The position numbers and the translations under genes are program-made. Positions 1 to 11,229 of a stretch of DNA of 13,630 nucleotides are shown here, piece after piece. The stretch is from positions 1,969 to 15,598 of the forward strand of contig JAAMXP010004882.1 in assembly GCA_019693395.1 (NCBI GenBank), written 5' to 3'. The notes under the pieces were generated by a model. The model made no database searches and had not been told where the DNA came from. It saw nothing but the letters and a program-made list of their open reading frames with translations. This DNA comes from Ettlia oleoabundans. Its lineage: Eukaryota > Chlorophyta > Chlorophyceae > Chlamydomonadales. Position 1 is the stretch's first letter. Each line of letters begins with the position of its first letter.

Positions 1-991
1 AATACCACTACCCACCCCCACCTGGTGCTCCTCATCGCTCATGAGCCTGTACTTGAGTGGCGGCTTCCAGCCAGTGTTGATTGACCGCGAGTACTTGATG
101 TCCTTGGCCAGCTCCTTGTAAGTCTTCAGCGCCTGCTTCTGGGTCACCTGCCGCATGATGTCGGCCTCCTCCTTCAGCTGACGCTCCTGCTCAGACTCGG
201 GGGGAGCCTGCAGGGACGAACAACAGGATGAGGGGGTAGGAGGGGTGGGGAGCGGAGCGGCGGGGACAGTTCCGGCCAGTGTAAAGAGGAAAAGAGCGCA
301 GGGTAGTGGAATGCAGCAAAGCAGGGAGCAGCGCAGCAGGGCATCAGCATCAAGCAGTGCTGAAGAAATGCCAGGTCGGCCCATTCAAGCACTACTGAGC
401 CGCGTGGATGGCAGCGGCTTGGGACATGCGCCACTTGAGAGCTCACCCTAATCCTGCTGGTGAAACCCAACACCTGCGCAACTGCCCAGACTGAATTTGT
501 TTTCGTTCTGGAATTGCCACCTACCTCCTGCAGCTGCTTGGCCTTCAGCACCAGCAGCGACTCCTTTTGCCGGTGATCCACCTCAGCCTCACTGTCAGTG
601 CCGCCGCTGCCCCCGCCCGTGTCGGCGCTCGATGTGGGCTGCGGTGCCCGCCCCAGCCGCACCAGGCGCTCCTGCTCCTCCATCTGCCGCCGCTTCTTCA
701 GTGGCACGTACTCCTCATAGCTGCGGGGGAGGGTGAGGGGAAAGCAGGGATGCGGCGGTGGACTCAAGGCGGCGGCCGGTGGGGACAGTGGCATCCCGCA
801 GTCGGGGAGGGCGCTCACCCGTCCTCGCCATCCTCCAACAATAGGTGTTTCTCCTCCTCGTCATCCAGCTCTGCTCGTCTGTAGCGCTTCACAGGGGGTT
901 TCTGCTGTTCGGCTGCAGCACCGTTTTGCTGCACATCTTGGGCCAAATCCTGACGCCTATCACTGCCAGAACCGTCCTCGCCCGACGCCAT
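1..991 (-). CDS. DDX41: DDX41/Abstrakt-type DEAD-box RNA helicase, N-terminal exons (partial)
   Basis: Three exons are visible: 991-819, 720-525 and 207-22. They join in phase to 185 codons, and the gene runs off the left edge at a donor (CAG then GTGGGG, position 21). The start is the ATG at 991-989 (MASGEDGSGSD); the frame is open further upstream, but the acidic/basic N-terminus fits a start here. Residues 58-67 read YEEYVPLKKR, matching the YVPLRQRR segment of DDX41. Residues 124-185 contain KTYKELAKDIKYS and NTGWKPPLKYRLMSDEEH, the pre-helicase segment of DDX41 (KEMAKGI...SWTPPRYVLSMSEERH in human). In this family the Q motif, DEAD box and C-terminal zinc knuckle follow; none is inside the window. 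Family role: nuclear ATP-dependent RNA helicase of late spliceosomes (plant RH35 group), also a nucleic-acid sensor in animals. The second intron is 317 nt (208-524) and holds no other feature. The family call is firm; exon edges rest on splice consensus. Confidence 0.85.
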
Positions 992-1397
992 CGGCGGGAG
1001 GACTGAGGTGATGCGACCGGCGGAGGCTGGCTGGGACTGCAATGTGGCGAGAAGAAATGACTCGACAGTGAACAAATACCAAAGGCGACCAAGTTCTGGA
1101 TTTGCTCCACTGCGACACCTGGCACTTAGTGGCGGCAGCGGCGACACTCGGCGGCGCCAGCGGTGAGCTTGGCATCCTCGCGCAGGTCAAACTACCTTGA
1201 TCTCCTGCACATCTGAATCCTGCTTTTATGTCTCTTATACACAATCAAGCATACAAACATAGATAAGCTGTATGGAAGCAACAACAGAGCAAACAGGCAA
1301 CTGTGGACGAGCGCACGCAACAACACACGCTAAGCGCCGCACTGCTCCCTGGGCTTTTTGGGATGAAAATGCCCATCCAGGAAGTCGATTCTAGACA
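992..1397. other. Intergenic gap: 3' UTR of the large gene and promoter/5' UTR of the DDX41-type gene
   Basis: This stretch of 406 nt separates the stop codon of the large gene from the start codon of the helicase gene. It must hold the 3' UTR of the first and the promoter of the second, both on the minus strand. I see no TGTAA motif on the minus strand here, so the poly(A) signal of the large gene is not identifiable. No RNA gene or repeat is evident. Confidence 0.6.
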
Positions 1398-1757
1398 TCA
1401 GTTCCATGCCATCAGCTGCTTCTCTGAGCTGAAGAGAAGGCCCTGAAGACTGCGGCTGAAGGCCTCCACCCCAGTGGCGGCAGACAGCAGGCGCGGGGCC
1501 TCCTGCAGGAACGCTTGGTACCGATCCGGGTGCAGCTGCAGAAGGGGGCAGGCTATTAGCAACTCCAGGCTATCCAGCTCAGTTCGCGCCTCCAGAACCT
1601 GCCAAGTGCAGTGCATCGCAGGTGTGAGTAAAAGGGACTGTGCTTCCGAGGAGGATGCTGTAACCACGAAAAGTCTACCAATACCAAAAGTCTGGTTGCA
1701 AGTATTTCAGATGGCACACTCTAGACAATACCATATAGTCGTATAGGCTATGGGGTA

Positions 1758-1796
<39 letters not shown>

Positions 1797-4700
1797 TAAC
1801 CACCCACCCACCCTGTCAAACTCGCGCATATATTCCGCATCCAGCAAACGGCCGAGCGATGAGGTCTGTCTGTGGTGAACATTGCCGAAACTTCCGCGGG
1901 GCACTGTGGGCGTGGCAGGGCCCGTGCTATCGCTGCCAAGGCGGGAGGCCAGAGAGGGGCACAACACGCTCTTGATATAGGCTGCACCAAAGGGGGCATG
2001 CATGCGGAGGGCCAGCACACAGCGTGGCAAGCTCACAATTGAGCAATGGAAACACCTGGTGTCCACCAAGGGCTCACATCAACCCACCCTGGCTGGCTTC
2101 CTGCGCCTGAGCCAGTGGTGCCTCGCTGGCGCCTTTCAAAAGCTTTCCACCCTCACCTGAGACTGCAAATGCTGCCAGCCCCACCCTGATGGCCACGTCC
2201 TGGTCACGCTCCGCCACCTCATCCACAGAGGTGCCGGCAGGTCGATCTGACAGCTTGGTCTTCACCCTGCTCAGCCCCCGACCCATTGCATGAAAGCCGG
2301 AGCTGATCTTGTGCTTCACAAGCTGACCCTTGCCGCTGCCACCCGTGCCGCTGCCGCCAGCCCCATACTCGGAACCATAGGCAGGGCCAAGGTGCGCAAC
2401 GTCTTGGCCAGGCTCGGCGGTCCCCGTTGACTCAGCGCCCACATTGCTCCCTGCCTCTTCAGCCAATGTGCCGAGGCCAGAGGCTGCACGGGCAATGCTC
2501 GTCCTGCCTCCACCAGCGCCAGCAAGGGTTGGGGTTGGGCGGAGGGGTGCCATGCCTGACTCCTCTACTGCTGACTGCTGCCGCAGTGGCCGGTCCCCCT
2601 GCTCTGATCCACGCCCCATCCGCGCCACCCTGTTCTTCATCCTTTCGCCCCATCCCTTCTTCGCGGAGGCCTCCGCTGCAATAACAAACCAAGGCAAGTT
2701 CCCATCAAGTGCTGGCTGCCTTGCAAACCCACTAATAACCAGCAGCACACGCTCCAGCAATTCCTGGATGTGATCCGACAATGATCTACATTCGGGTGCC
2801 ATCAATCAACGCCTGCAGTCGGTTGGCCTTACCGGTTGCACCCTCAGCAGCAGCTGCTCCCTCCCTGCTGCTGCTCCTGCCCAGCAAGTTGCGGAAGCCG
2901 CGGCTCAGCTTCTGCCCCAGCTGCTGCTCCCCTGCATCGTCGCCTGCGCCGGCCATGCCCACACCACTAAAAGCGCTTGCTCCAGCTCCACCCTCTGCCA
3001 GGGGCATGCCAAGCTGGGGCGCAGCGCCCTCTACTGTGCTAGAGGCAGAAGCAGCGGGTGCCTGGCCAGTGAGGCGCTGGCGCATGGCCTTGAAGCGATC
3101 CGCGGCGCCGCTCAGCAGGCGGTTGGGGCTGCCGCCACCTGCACAGCAAGCAGCACAACAACACACGACCCATTCCCTTGCTCCATCATGTCCCAAATCA
3201 GCAATCCCTCGTGGTATTGCTGGGCAATCTGGTCTACACACCAGCCCACAACCACCCAGCCAGTAGTTCCGGTGCGCCGCACCTGGGCTGCCGCCATCCA
3301 GAGTGAAATCATCGGGGTGTGCCAAGCGCAGCGCCACCACCCTCAGCTCCAAGGCCTCCAGCCAGCTCAGCAGCGCATCCTGGTGGGGACCACTGGGCAG
3401 ACGACGCCAACGCGAGTCAGCCACCCAGGCCAGCGCTGCCAGCCACACCGCCACCAAGTCAAATGGGTGTGCAGCCTCGGCATCTGCCCGCACAGCCACG
3501 TGAAGAACCTGTGGGCCGGTGAGAGGTGGCCAACAGTATGTTAACAGCATGTAGAGAGGATTTGATAATACACAGGAGTAGAATGATGGCTGCCTCGCTG
3601 CATCACGTGCCATACAATGCACCCCACCCCGCAAGGCTGATGCAGAAAGGAGTCATAGTACAACAGCCGGTTGCTAGGAGTACGCACAAGGGCGTGCCAC
3701 GACTGCTCACTCACTTGCGTGGCCAGCTCCTGCCATTCGTCTTTGGGCAGCACAGTGGTGCCCTGCCGCAGCCGCTCCACAGCCAGGGCGCAGGTGAGGG
3801 GGGCGTGAAGGTCGGCAGCTCCAAGCGCCAGCCCCAGCAGCGTCGGGGGGGGCAGCCCCTGGGCAGCCTCAGTGGCCACAGCTAGACCACCGCCGACAGG
3901 AACACTGGGAGCACCTGCTGCCTGGCCAATGGTGTCGGCGGTGTCCGCCTCCAGGCCCGCTGCCTGTAGACCCACCACCTCGGCGGCGGCGCTGTGCACG
4001 CTGAGCTCAACCGACGCGGGGGCATCTGCAACACACCAGGTGGTCTTACGCTTGTGTAAGGGTCATACAAACATGGCAAATATCTTGGAGCATTGGCAGC
4101 GGGCCGTGGCATCAAGCTCTTAACACCAAGCTTCACATTTGTGCCTTTACTCTCAAGCTCACCTGGCTCGTGCTGGGCGGTAGCCGCGAGTATTGAGGCC
4201 GAGGCTCCCTGCCCCAGTGGGCCCCCATCCCTCTCAGGCGCAGCCAGGAAGCGCAGCAGCCCCTCAGACAGCTGCTGGGCCTCGGCGCTTGTGTGCAGCA
4301 TGGGGCAGGCGTACAGCAGGCGCAACACGCAGGCGGTCAGCGGCAGGCCTTCAGGCGCCTTGCAGGCTTCCTGCAGGGTAGCGGGGTAGATGGAACAAAG
4401 CGCAAGATTGCAATAAACCAGGCCAGTATGCCAACAAACCGATTTGGCTGCATCACAGCGACCAGCGAAGAAGACTGCCGCTGCATCACTGGCGAGGGTC
4501 TCAGAGGAAAAAAGCCACAGCTTAGGACGGCTCCGGAGCTGTGCCTGCGGCAGCATGCCCCACCTGCACTGCCAGCCGCAGCTGCATGCGAAGCAACTGC
4601 GCATCCACCGCACCCGGCACCAGCCAGTCCTGCTGCGCCCGCTGCCGCGCGCCCGGCAGCAGCGCAGCGAGGGTTTGGTGCAACCCGCGACGCTGGGATG

Positions 4701-7700
4701 GGGCAATCTGAACAGCCGCAGGCCCGCTGCCACCGCCGTGCGCTGCCTCAGGAGCAAGTGAGACGTACAGCGCTGCCTGGGTGTCCAGTGGCAGTTCAGC
4801 GTTGGAGAAGGGCAGCTGCTCAGACGTAAGGATGGTGATCGCCTGGCGGGCCAGCGGCAGCAGCAGCGCTGCCACTCCCGCCAAGGTGCCCCCGCCATCA
4901 GCCGCATCCATGTCGACCGCTGCTTGTTGTGCCGTGGCATCCGCCGCCGCTGAGCTGGCAGCGTGAAGCAGGTCAGCAAGGGCGGGCTGCCGCCACTCTA
5001 GCACAGCCTCATCAGGGCCGAGCTGGCGCCCTTGTACCAGCTCTGGAGGGCAGTGTTCCTGTGGCAGGCTTGCCGCCTGTTCCCAGCTGGCCTGGCTGGC
5101 CGCCAGGGGCAGCAGCGCATGTTGCAGCAGCTGTGTGTGCTGGTCAGCCGTCGGGCTCCAACAGCCTCGCACCTCAACCAAGGGAAGCGCCTGCCGCTGC
5201 TCCGCTTCCCCCTCTGCCGCACCCTGCTGCACTTCTCCTGCTGCCGGGGGGTGCACCGGGCTGCTGTCCTGCAGCTGCAGCTGGCGCAGCTGTTCGAGTT
5301 CATGCTGCTCCCGCTCCTGCTGCTGCAACAGCAGCAGCTGCTGTCCCTCAACAGTGTCCGCCAGCAGTTCCATCGGGAAGCCCTCGGGAATCACAACCTG
5401 CTCCTGCTGCGCACGCTGAGCCTCCGCCTGTGCAGCAGCGGCAGCGGCGGCGCCGCTATCTGCAGTCGCCCGCTGCGCACCACGCTGGGAGCGCTGGCTG
5501 TCGGGCTGGTGCTTGGTGCCCTGGCATAGCGTGCACAGCAGGATGGGACTGATGGCACCCGCAGCGCAGTCCGCCGCCTGGGCAGAGCCGGCCAGCAGGG
5601 CTCCCCAGCTCAGCAGGCTGGCAGCGTGCACCAGCCGGGCACCCACATCACCCGCTATGCTGGCGGGGGCCAGAAGGAGGGGCAGCAGCAGCCAGGGAGC
5701 CGCGGCTCCAGCAGCCGCCTGCTCCGCCTTCATGCACGCCGCTAACCGCTGCCAATCAGCGACCGCCAGCAGGTGCGGCAGCAGCGGCTGATGCTCGCCC
5801 GCTGCTGTCACCAGTGTAGCCATTGTAGCAGAAAGAGGGGACCTCATCAGCGCCGCAACATCCGCCTCCCCCTCACCCGATGCATCTGCGGCTGCAGCTG
5901 GGCCCCAACCTGGCTGCATCGGCGCACCATGCAGCAGCTGCCTCAGCCACTCCGGCTGCTCCTGCACCAGCACAAGAACATGAAGGATCTGTGAATTGTA
6001 CTTGCACATAATTGGGGTGAACCTTCAAGCTGTCCATTGCAGCAAACACTGAGCCACCCTCCACGCGTCCGACACCACACCTCTCCTGCTCACACCGTAT
6101 CATCTCACCTGCGGTGGCAGCAGCAAGCCTGCATGCAGCGCCAGCAGTGCCAGCTCTGCGGCCCAGGCGCCCCTCCCATACGGATCACCAGCAAGGCCAA
6201 GCTCTTCTTCCTCCTCCTCATCCCCCAGGCTGTACACCTGCTGCACCCGCTGTGGCTGTGCTGCGGGAGCCGCCTGCAAAAGCAAATACAATGTGCGTGG
6301 GATCAGGAAGCTGCCCCTGGTCAAGCCAGCTGGTGATGACCTTGCTGCCCGGATTCCCCTAACGGATCAACATAGCAGATTAAAGGGCTGGGGAGTTGCA
6401 GGAAGGGTGGCTTCACCATGCACTGTAGACAAGCTACTCTCATGCACCGGGGAGGACTCTCAGCATCGGTCCTTGCTGCGATCGCGCTGCCGCACCTTGG
6501 CCATTACAGGCGCAAAGTCCAGCTCCCTCAGCAGCACCGCAGCCGCGCCGTCAGCTCCGGAGGCCACCAGGTGCAGGCGCAGCACGGTGAGTGCGGCAGG
6601 GGAGGCGGCGTGGAAGCTGGCCTGCGCATGGCAAACAGCATACCAATCAGCACCAACTCTGCACGGTCAAGCCGCATACACCCTTGATGCTCTCATAGAC
6701 TATACTTGAAAACACACATCAGCGGCTGCACAGGCTGGATTGGCGTCGAGGCTTACAAGGCGCCACGGCAGCGATGACCAGTAAGACAGGAAGGCGGCTG
6801 TCAGTGGCCCACCGCCGCCGCTATCCACCGCAGCTGATGCATCAGCCAGGAAGGGGCGCAGCGACTCCTGCAGGCACCAAGGAACGCGGGTACACAGGCA
6901 GGACGGCCTACCAGGACTCATGCTTGACACCACTTGCAGCACGTCTAGGGCAGGAGAATACCTACTCCCTGCTGTGATGTGCAGCTTGCCTTCCTTGCCT
7001 CCCTTGGCAAGCTTGCACAGCCCACCCACCTGGTACAGGTGGCTCCACAGCCACTGCAGGTGCCAGGCCCCCTGCTCCGCTGCCGGCATCAGCAGCACCT
7101 CCAGCAGCTGCAATAGCTCCTCACTGCAATGGCAGGGGGCGCCTAGCCAGCACGAGTGAGAGCAGCATGTGTGGTATGACAGCTGAGTGCTACTAGTTTA
7201 CCTAGTACCACAACCTTCTTTGAACACACCAAACAGCCATCTTGGGATATAGCTGTGATGCAAGCACTGCGTTGGCTGATGAGCGGCCCCACTTGATCAG
7301 GCTACCCAGCCACGGCCAAGTTACACAGACCGTGAGGGACGAGCAATCTGTGCGACCGCATGGACCCCACCTGAGCGTGGCAGAGTCCAGCGCCGCGCCT
7401 GCCCGCCGCAGCAGGCAGCTCAGCACAGCGCCTACCAGCCGCTCCAGCAGCGCTGCCAGCGATTCGCTGCTGGGCTGCAGAGGAAGCAGTACCAGGCTGC
7501 TGCCGCTGTTGCCGCCGCCATGCATCTGCTGGGCGGTCTGACCCGGCGCGTGCGCCGTGCGACTACTGCCGCTGGCTGCTCGTGCCGCATAATCCTCGTC
7601 GCTTCCCTGACAACCTCCGCTGTCGCCAGCAAAGCTGCCGCCCACTCTTGCTGTCCACAGCTTCTGCCCTGCAAAGGAAGCCGCAGACTCCCGAGACGCT

Positions 7701-10700
7701 TCTGCGCTTGCTGCCTCATGACCACGCTCAGTTAAGAGCTGCAAGCTGTGCAGCACGTGCGGAGAGCGATAGAGGCGGCTCAACAGGTCATATGGCAGGA
7801 AAGGTGGCGCCAGCTGGTTGCCATCAATTGCCTCTGCAAGCTGGGTTAGAGCATCTGCCAACACGGGCAGCAGCAGGAGCTCAGTTGGCACCCTGCACAG
7901 CATGCCCAGCACGCCACGCCGTGCCACTTCCGTACTGCACGCCAGTGCCAGCTGCAGCGCCGCACCCATAAAGCTCGCGGGCTGCATGGTCAGCAGCCCC
8001 TCCAGCAATGCTGTGCCAACGCTATCCGCACCAGGCTGTGCCAGACTGGCGTGGGCCAGCATCAGCAGCTGCTGCATGCTGACACGCCCATGCTGCGGTG
8101 TGGTGCTGCTGCCATCATCGTCGCTGCCACCACTGCCACCACCGGGGCCCCATTGCTCGCAGGCCAGGACAGCAAAGCGTGTGGCGTCAAACGGCGCCAG
8201 AAGCGAGGCGGTTGTTTCTGCTGGCAGTGCAGCAGCAGCGCAGCTTTCAACAGTCATCTGCACGCAGGCCCAGCGCACAGCAACACCACCGGCAGAAGAA
8301 TGGCTTGAAGCGTAAAATCTTGAAGTCTGGTCAGCAAAACAAATGACACTGGCCCCGTGCTTCTGCCTCCACCAGCACGCACACCACTCTCAGGGCAGTG
8401 ATAAACAGCAAGTGAGCTGGTTGGCATGAGCGTAAGGGGCAGCCCGGCTGGGCATCAGGGACAACAGGTGCAGCGCACCTTGAGTGTGTCATAAAACTGC
8501 TGCAGCTGCCCAGCATTCAGCATCGCTTCCGGCTTCAGCAAGCTTTGCAGCAAGCCCACGCCCTCGTGCTCCCGCAACAGCACCTGGCCACTTGGCTGAG
8601 GCGCCAACCCACGGCAAATCATGGGCACTAACCGCGCCTGGAGCGAACAGATGGGGGATGAAAGAGTACTTGTGTGAAATTGCGTGAAAGCATATGCAAT
8701 ACGTACTCCAATTTTGTTTGGTGACCCTCAAATGGGGACCCCCAACTCAATGACATGATCAAAAAGGCAGCTATGCACCGTGCAGTGATCAATCATGCAC
8801 AACTGACGGTGGTAGCCGCACCTTGTCCCGCTCGCTAACGCGTGCCAGCTCCTCCGCTTCCTGGCGCCGCAGCCCCTGCTGCAGCAGCACGGCCAGCAGG
8901 GGCACTGCTGCAGGTGGGGTGCTACCGTTGAGCAGCGCCTCAGCAATGCGCACCAGCAGCTGCTGCCAGGCTGTGGCTGTCTCGGGCGGCAGCTGCGCCT
9001 CCAGCAGGAGGTACTGCAGCTGGTACAGCTTCCCCGCAGCCGACACCATAGCATCATCTGCAGCGACAGGGCAGTGGGGCAGGCAGGCCCGCCAGCCCCC
9101 TGGCATATGGAGTTGTATGACCAGCTAAGCACGCCCCCCAAAACAAGGCTCTTCAAAAACGCACTGCTGAACCCTCACCGGTCAAAAGCAACTGCATCCA
9201 ACTGTGCCGTGCCATCTACCTACCATGCAGGAATGCCAGGGCACGAGTGCGGGCGTAGCCCCTCTCCTGCACAAACTCCGACTCAAAAGTCAGCGACGGC
9301 TGAGCTGGCAGGCGCTCGCCATCGGCATAATCGTCTGCAGCAGCTGTGAGGGCCGCCACGTCTGTGGGGCGGTAACGCTGGCACACCAGCTGCCGGGTGC
9401 GCAGATCCGAGGCACCCTGCTCGTCGTCGTACGCCTGACAGGCTGCCCACAGTGCTGCCTGCGCCTTCATAGGGCAGGCAGAACCAGTAGGTGAAGCGGC
9501 AATGGTTGGGTGTAGAACTGGTAATCCAGTGCCACAATAGCTGGGCAGGGCCAATAAGGCAGGGTCCAATATGGTGTCAAGGTATGCTGTATGCGAGTGC
9601 GCTGCCCTTTTTACTTCATCTGCAGAGCTGTAGCGGTGGCGGCTTACCTCTGCCAGCATTGGCGGCACATCGCCCTCCCTCACACCCGAGCCATCTGCCC
9701 CAGCAACTGCCTTCTCTCCACGCCTGCTCCAAAATCGCAGCATATCGGCAGCGTCCGATAGCTCTTCCAGCAGCGCTGCCTGCTGAGCCCGCAGCTTGTG
9801 CAGGCTCTCTACCAGGTCTGGTGGAACGCTGCTTCTGCCTGCTGCATCTGCTTGCCCATCAGCCGGGGCTGCCTCCAGAGGTGCAGTGAGCGTGGTAATA
9901 ACTTCCTGAGGCGCCGTCTCGTGACCAGCCAGAAGGTCTGTGGTGCTGCTGCCGCCCGCTGCCCGCCAGGCTGCCGCCACCTGGACGGCCAGCTGGCACA
10001 GCAGCCCCAGCGTGCCGTGCAGGTCACGCTTGTGCAGTGACAGCACAGCGCTGTAAGCACCCAGCAGCGCGTTCAGCACAGCCAGCAGCTGCTCTGATGT
10101 GGCGGCCTGATCCGGGTCCACATACCTGTGCAGCGCAGGGATGTAGCATTGCACAGCTTGCTAAAACAGTTTTGCGAATGAGACCCAGCTCATAACTTAG
10201 CTTGGCACTTGCTGAAACATGTGCCAGTGCATGCCCGCGCTGTATTTGGCAGTTAGCTGCCGACCCAAATAATACACCGCACCTGGCCACCCCCACAGTC
10301 AGCTGCTGCTCCGCCGTCTTGACCTGCAGTGCCGCCGATGCTGCCGAGCTCTCTACCGCTCTGCGCCACTGCTCCAGGGACCCAGCCAGGTCCTGTTGCT
10401 CCACATCCGGCTGGAACAGCGCCTCCTGCAGGACAGCGTGGGTGGCTGGAGTCAGGTGCATACAGGAGGGGATGGCTTGCTGGGATGGCCAAGCCACGTG
10501 ACGTGTTGGCTGGGCCTGTTCCCTGCAGCACACACCTAGCTGTCTGATGCGGAGCAGGCAAGCTGGTACCAGTCAGATGCGCAGCGAAGGACGAGCGTTC
10601 ATGTACTGCAAAATGTGCGGAGCACAGCGCCCAACCTGAACCACGACCGCCTTGTTCCGCAGCATACCACTTCTCAGCTGCACTTGCCGGTCCGTCAGCC

Positions 10701-10991
10701 GCCAACAGCGATCAGCTGCCTGATACATGTCGCGCTCTAGGGCATCAAGAAGGCCATCCACTGCAGCGAGGGAGTGGGGAGCGAGGCAAGCGGCAGCTGG
10801 GGCAGCGGCGCCCTCGTTCCCCCTCCAGAGCGAGACCACTCCTACAAGGCGCCGGTTGCGCCCCAGGTTTGAGATCGGAGACCACAATCCCCACCGCCGT
10901 CCCTACCTCCGTCGACATAAGCTCTGCAGGCGGCGACCACCTCGGCAACTTGATCGCCGACCCCCCGCAACTCTGCCGGGGTCTGTGCCAT
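1398..10991 (-). CDS. Giant alpha-helical protein, probable EPG5-like autophagy tether (2,069 aa, 20 exons)
   Basis: Exons: 10991-10907, 10760-10636, 10425-10283, 10125-9648, 9458-9224, 9057-8822, 8637-8479, 8257-7371, 7123-7030, 6867-6757, 6621-6496, 6273-6109, 5988-4564, 4370-4163, 4025-3715, 3508-3283, 3138-2833, 2675-2157, 1981-1812, 1598-1398. They total 6,210 nt, every junction keeps phase, and all introns are GT-AG. The protein has no signal peptide or catalytic motif; it is Ala/Leu/Gln-rich helices broken by acidic, Gly and Gln-rich linkers. Residues 23-70 (AYVDGVD...MYQAADR) match the Tyr/Asp/Tyr spacing of the human EPG5 N-terminal coil (SYLEEFD...FYELLLN). Residues 840-860 (FLSYWSSLPWRLASFH) resemble its FHSTYRKLPWKDLHP segment. 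The EPG5-like order of a TACVLRLLYACP-type segment, tryptophan helices, an SSG...GRG basic stretch and a final EYMREFDRVLEAR helix follows. EPG5 is a RAB7 effector that helps autophagosomes fuse with late endosomes/lysosomes. The single-gene model is well supported; the family call is tentative, and another alpha-solenoid protein is possible. Confidence 0.55.
1759..1796. repeat. (GCCA)n tetranucleotide microsatellite in the last intron of the large gene
   Basis: The tetramer GCCA is repeated about 9.5 times without interruption, followed at 1799-1813 by a shorter ACCC-type run. On the gene strand this gives a GGGT run starting at the donor of intron 19 (1811-1599), then TGGC repeats. Confidence 0.95.
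2242..3138 (-). other. Region of four basic amphipathic segments in the large protein (residues about 1672-1920)
   Basis: Exons 17 and 18 encode four short basic, glycine-containing segments, each followed by acidic or Gly/Ala/Ser-rich linker: NRLLSGAADRFKAMRQRLTG, QKLSRGFRNLLGRSSSREG, AKKGWGERMKNRVARMGRG and HKISSGFHAMGRGLSRVKTK. Each pairs bulky hydrophobic residues with Arg/Lys in helical spacing, so lipid or nucleic-acid binding is conceivable. The linkers look disordered (runs such as GGSGTGGSGKG). Confidence 0.5.
5265..5355 (-). other. Gln/Leu/Glu-rich coiled-coil stretch encoded by CAG/CTG-rich DNA
   Basis: Within exon 13 of the large gene the protein reads EGQQLLLLQQQEREQHELEQ, then LRQLQLQ. 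It is a likely coiled coil set between an Ala-rich linker and a Pro/Gly/Glu-rich linker. The underlying DNA is dense in CAG and CTG codons, so length variation among strains is likely. Confidence 0.6.
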
Positions 10992-11093
10992 CTCAGTCCC
11001 CAGATGAGCTCGTAGCGAGAAGTTTTCGAGCAGGGGGTTTGGGTGAACAAAGCCTATCTCGTGATCCCAGCCTAACCACGGTCGCGCTGAAAG

Positions 11094-11118
11094 TTTTGGG
11101 CGCCAAACGCGCCATTTT
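11094..11118 (-). promoter_or_regulatory. E2F-like element(s) upstream of the large gene
   Basis: The gene strand carries TTTGGCGC (11107-11100) inside an imperfect palindrome, TTTTGGGCGCCAAA on the plus strand. A second E2F-like core, ATGGCGCG, lies a few bases upstream (11116-11109). TTTSGCGC is the plant/animal E2F-DP consensus. The position, 107-125 nt before the ATG at 10991, suits a promoter or 5' UTR. Function is inferred only. Confidence 0.35.
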
Positions 11119-11224
11119 GGGGTTAATTAATTGATAGCCCTTATGACATACCGCGTACCAATCGGCTGTACTGCCAGGATGGCGTTCGCAGCGCTGCACT
11201 GTTGGCGAAGACGCCCAGTGTTCC

Positions 11225-11229
11225 TTACA
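11225..11229 (-). terminator. TGTAA poly(A) signal, probably of the small gene
   Basis: TTACA on the plus strand is TGTAA on the gene strand, the usual chlorophyte polyadenylation motif. It is the only one found between this gene's stop (11608) and the next gene, and it implies a 3' UTR of roughly 380-400 nt. Confidence 0.4.

Noticed and set aside
174..818. One continuous open frame that includes the second helicase exon and its flanks
   Set aside because: Only 525-720 matches DDX41. The flanks are Pro/Leu/Cys-rich intron sequence, and good donor and acceptor sites lie exactly at the edges of the matching part.
1757..1813. Possible CRISPR-like or minisatellite array
   Set aside because: The units are 4 bp with no spacers, inside an intron of a eukaryotic gene: a simple microsatellite.
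2030..2069. Longer form of exon 19 of the large gene starting near 2062 or 2032
   Set aside because: Acceptors there leave the wrong phase after the strong TCAG/GTGAGG donor of exon 18. The acceptor at 1982 (TTTGGTGCAG) restores the frame.
3882..4979. Minus-strand open frame of 365 codons
   Set aside because: It runs out of frame over exons 13-15 and two introns of the large gene. Its composition (Arg, Cys, Trp, Ser rich) is typical of a shifted reading of GC-rich coding DNA, and the in-phase exon chain explains the region better.
4929..5552. Plus-strand open frame of 207 codons, Ala/Pro-rich
   Set aside because: It is the antisense shadow of exon 13, whose own frame is open for 475 codons and joins in phase to both neighbours.
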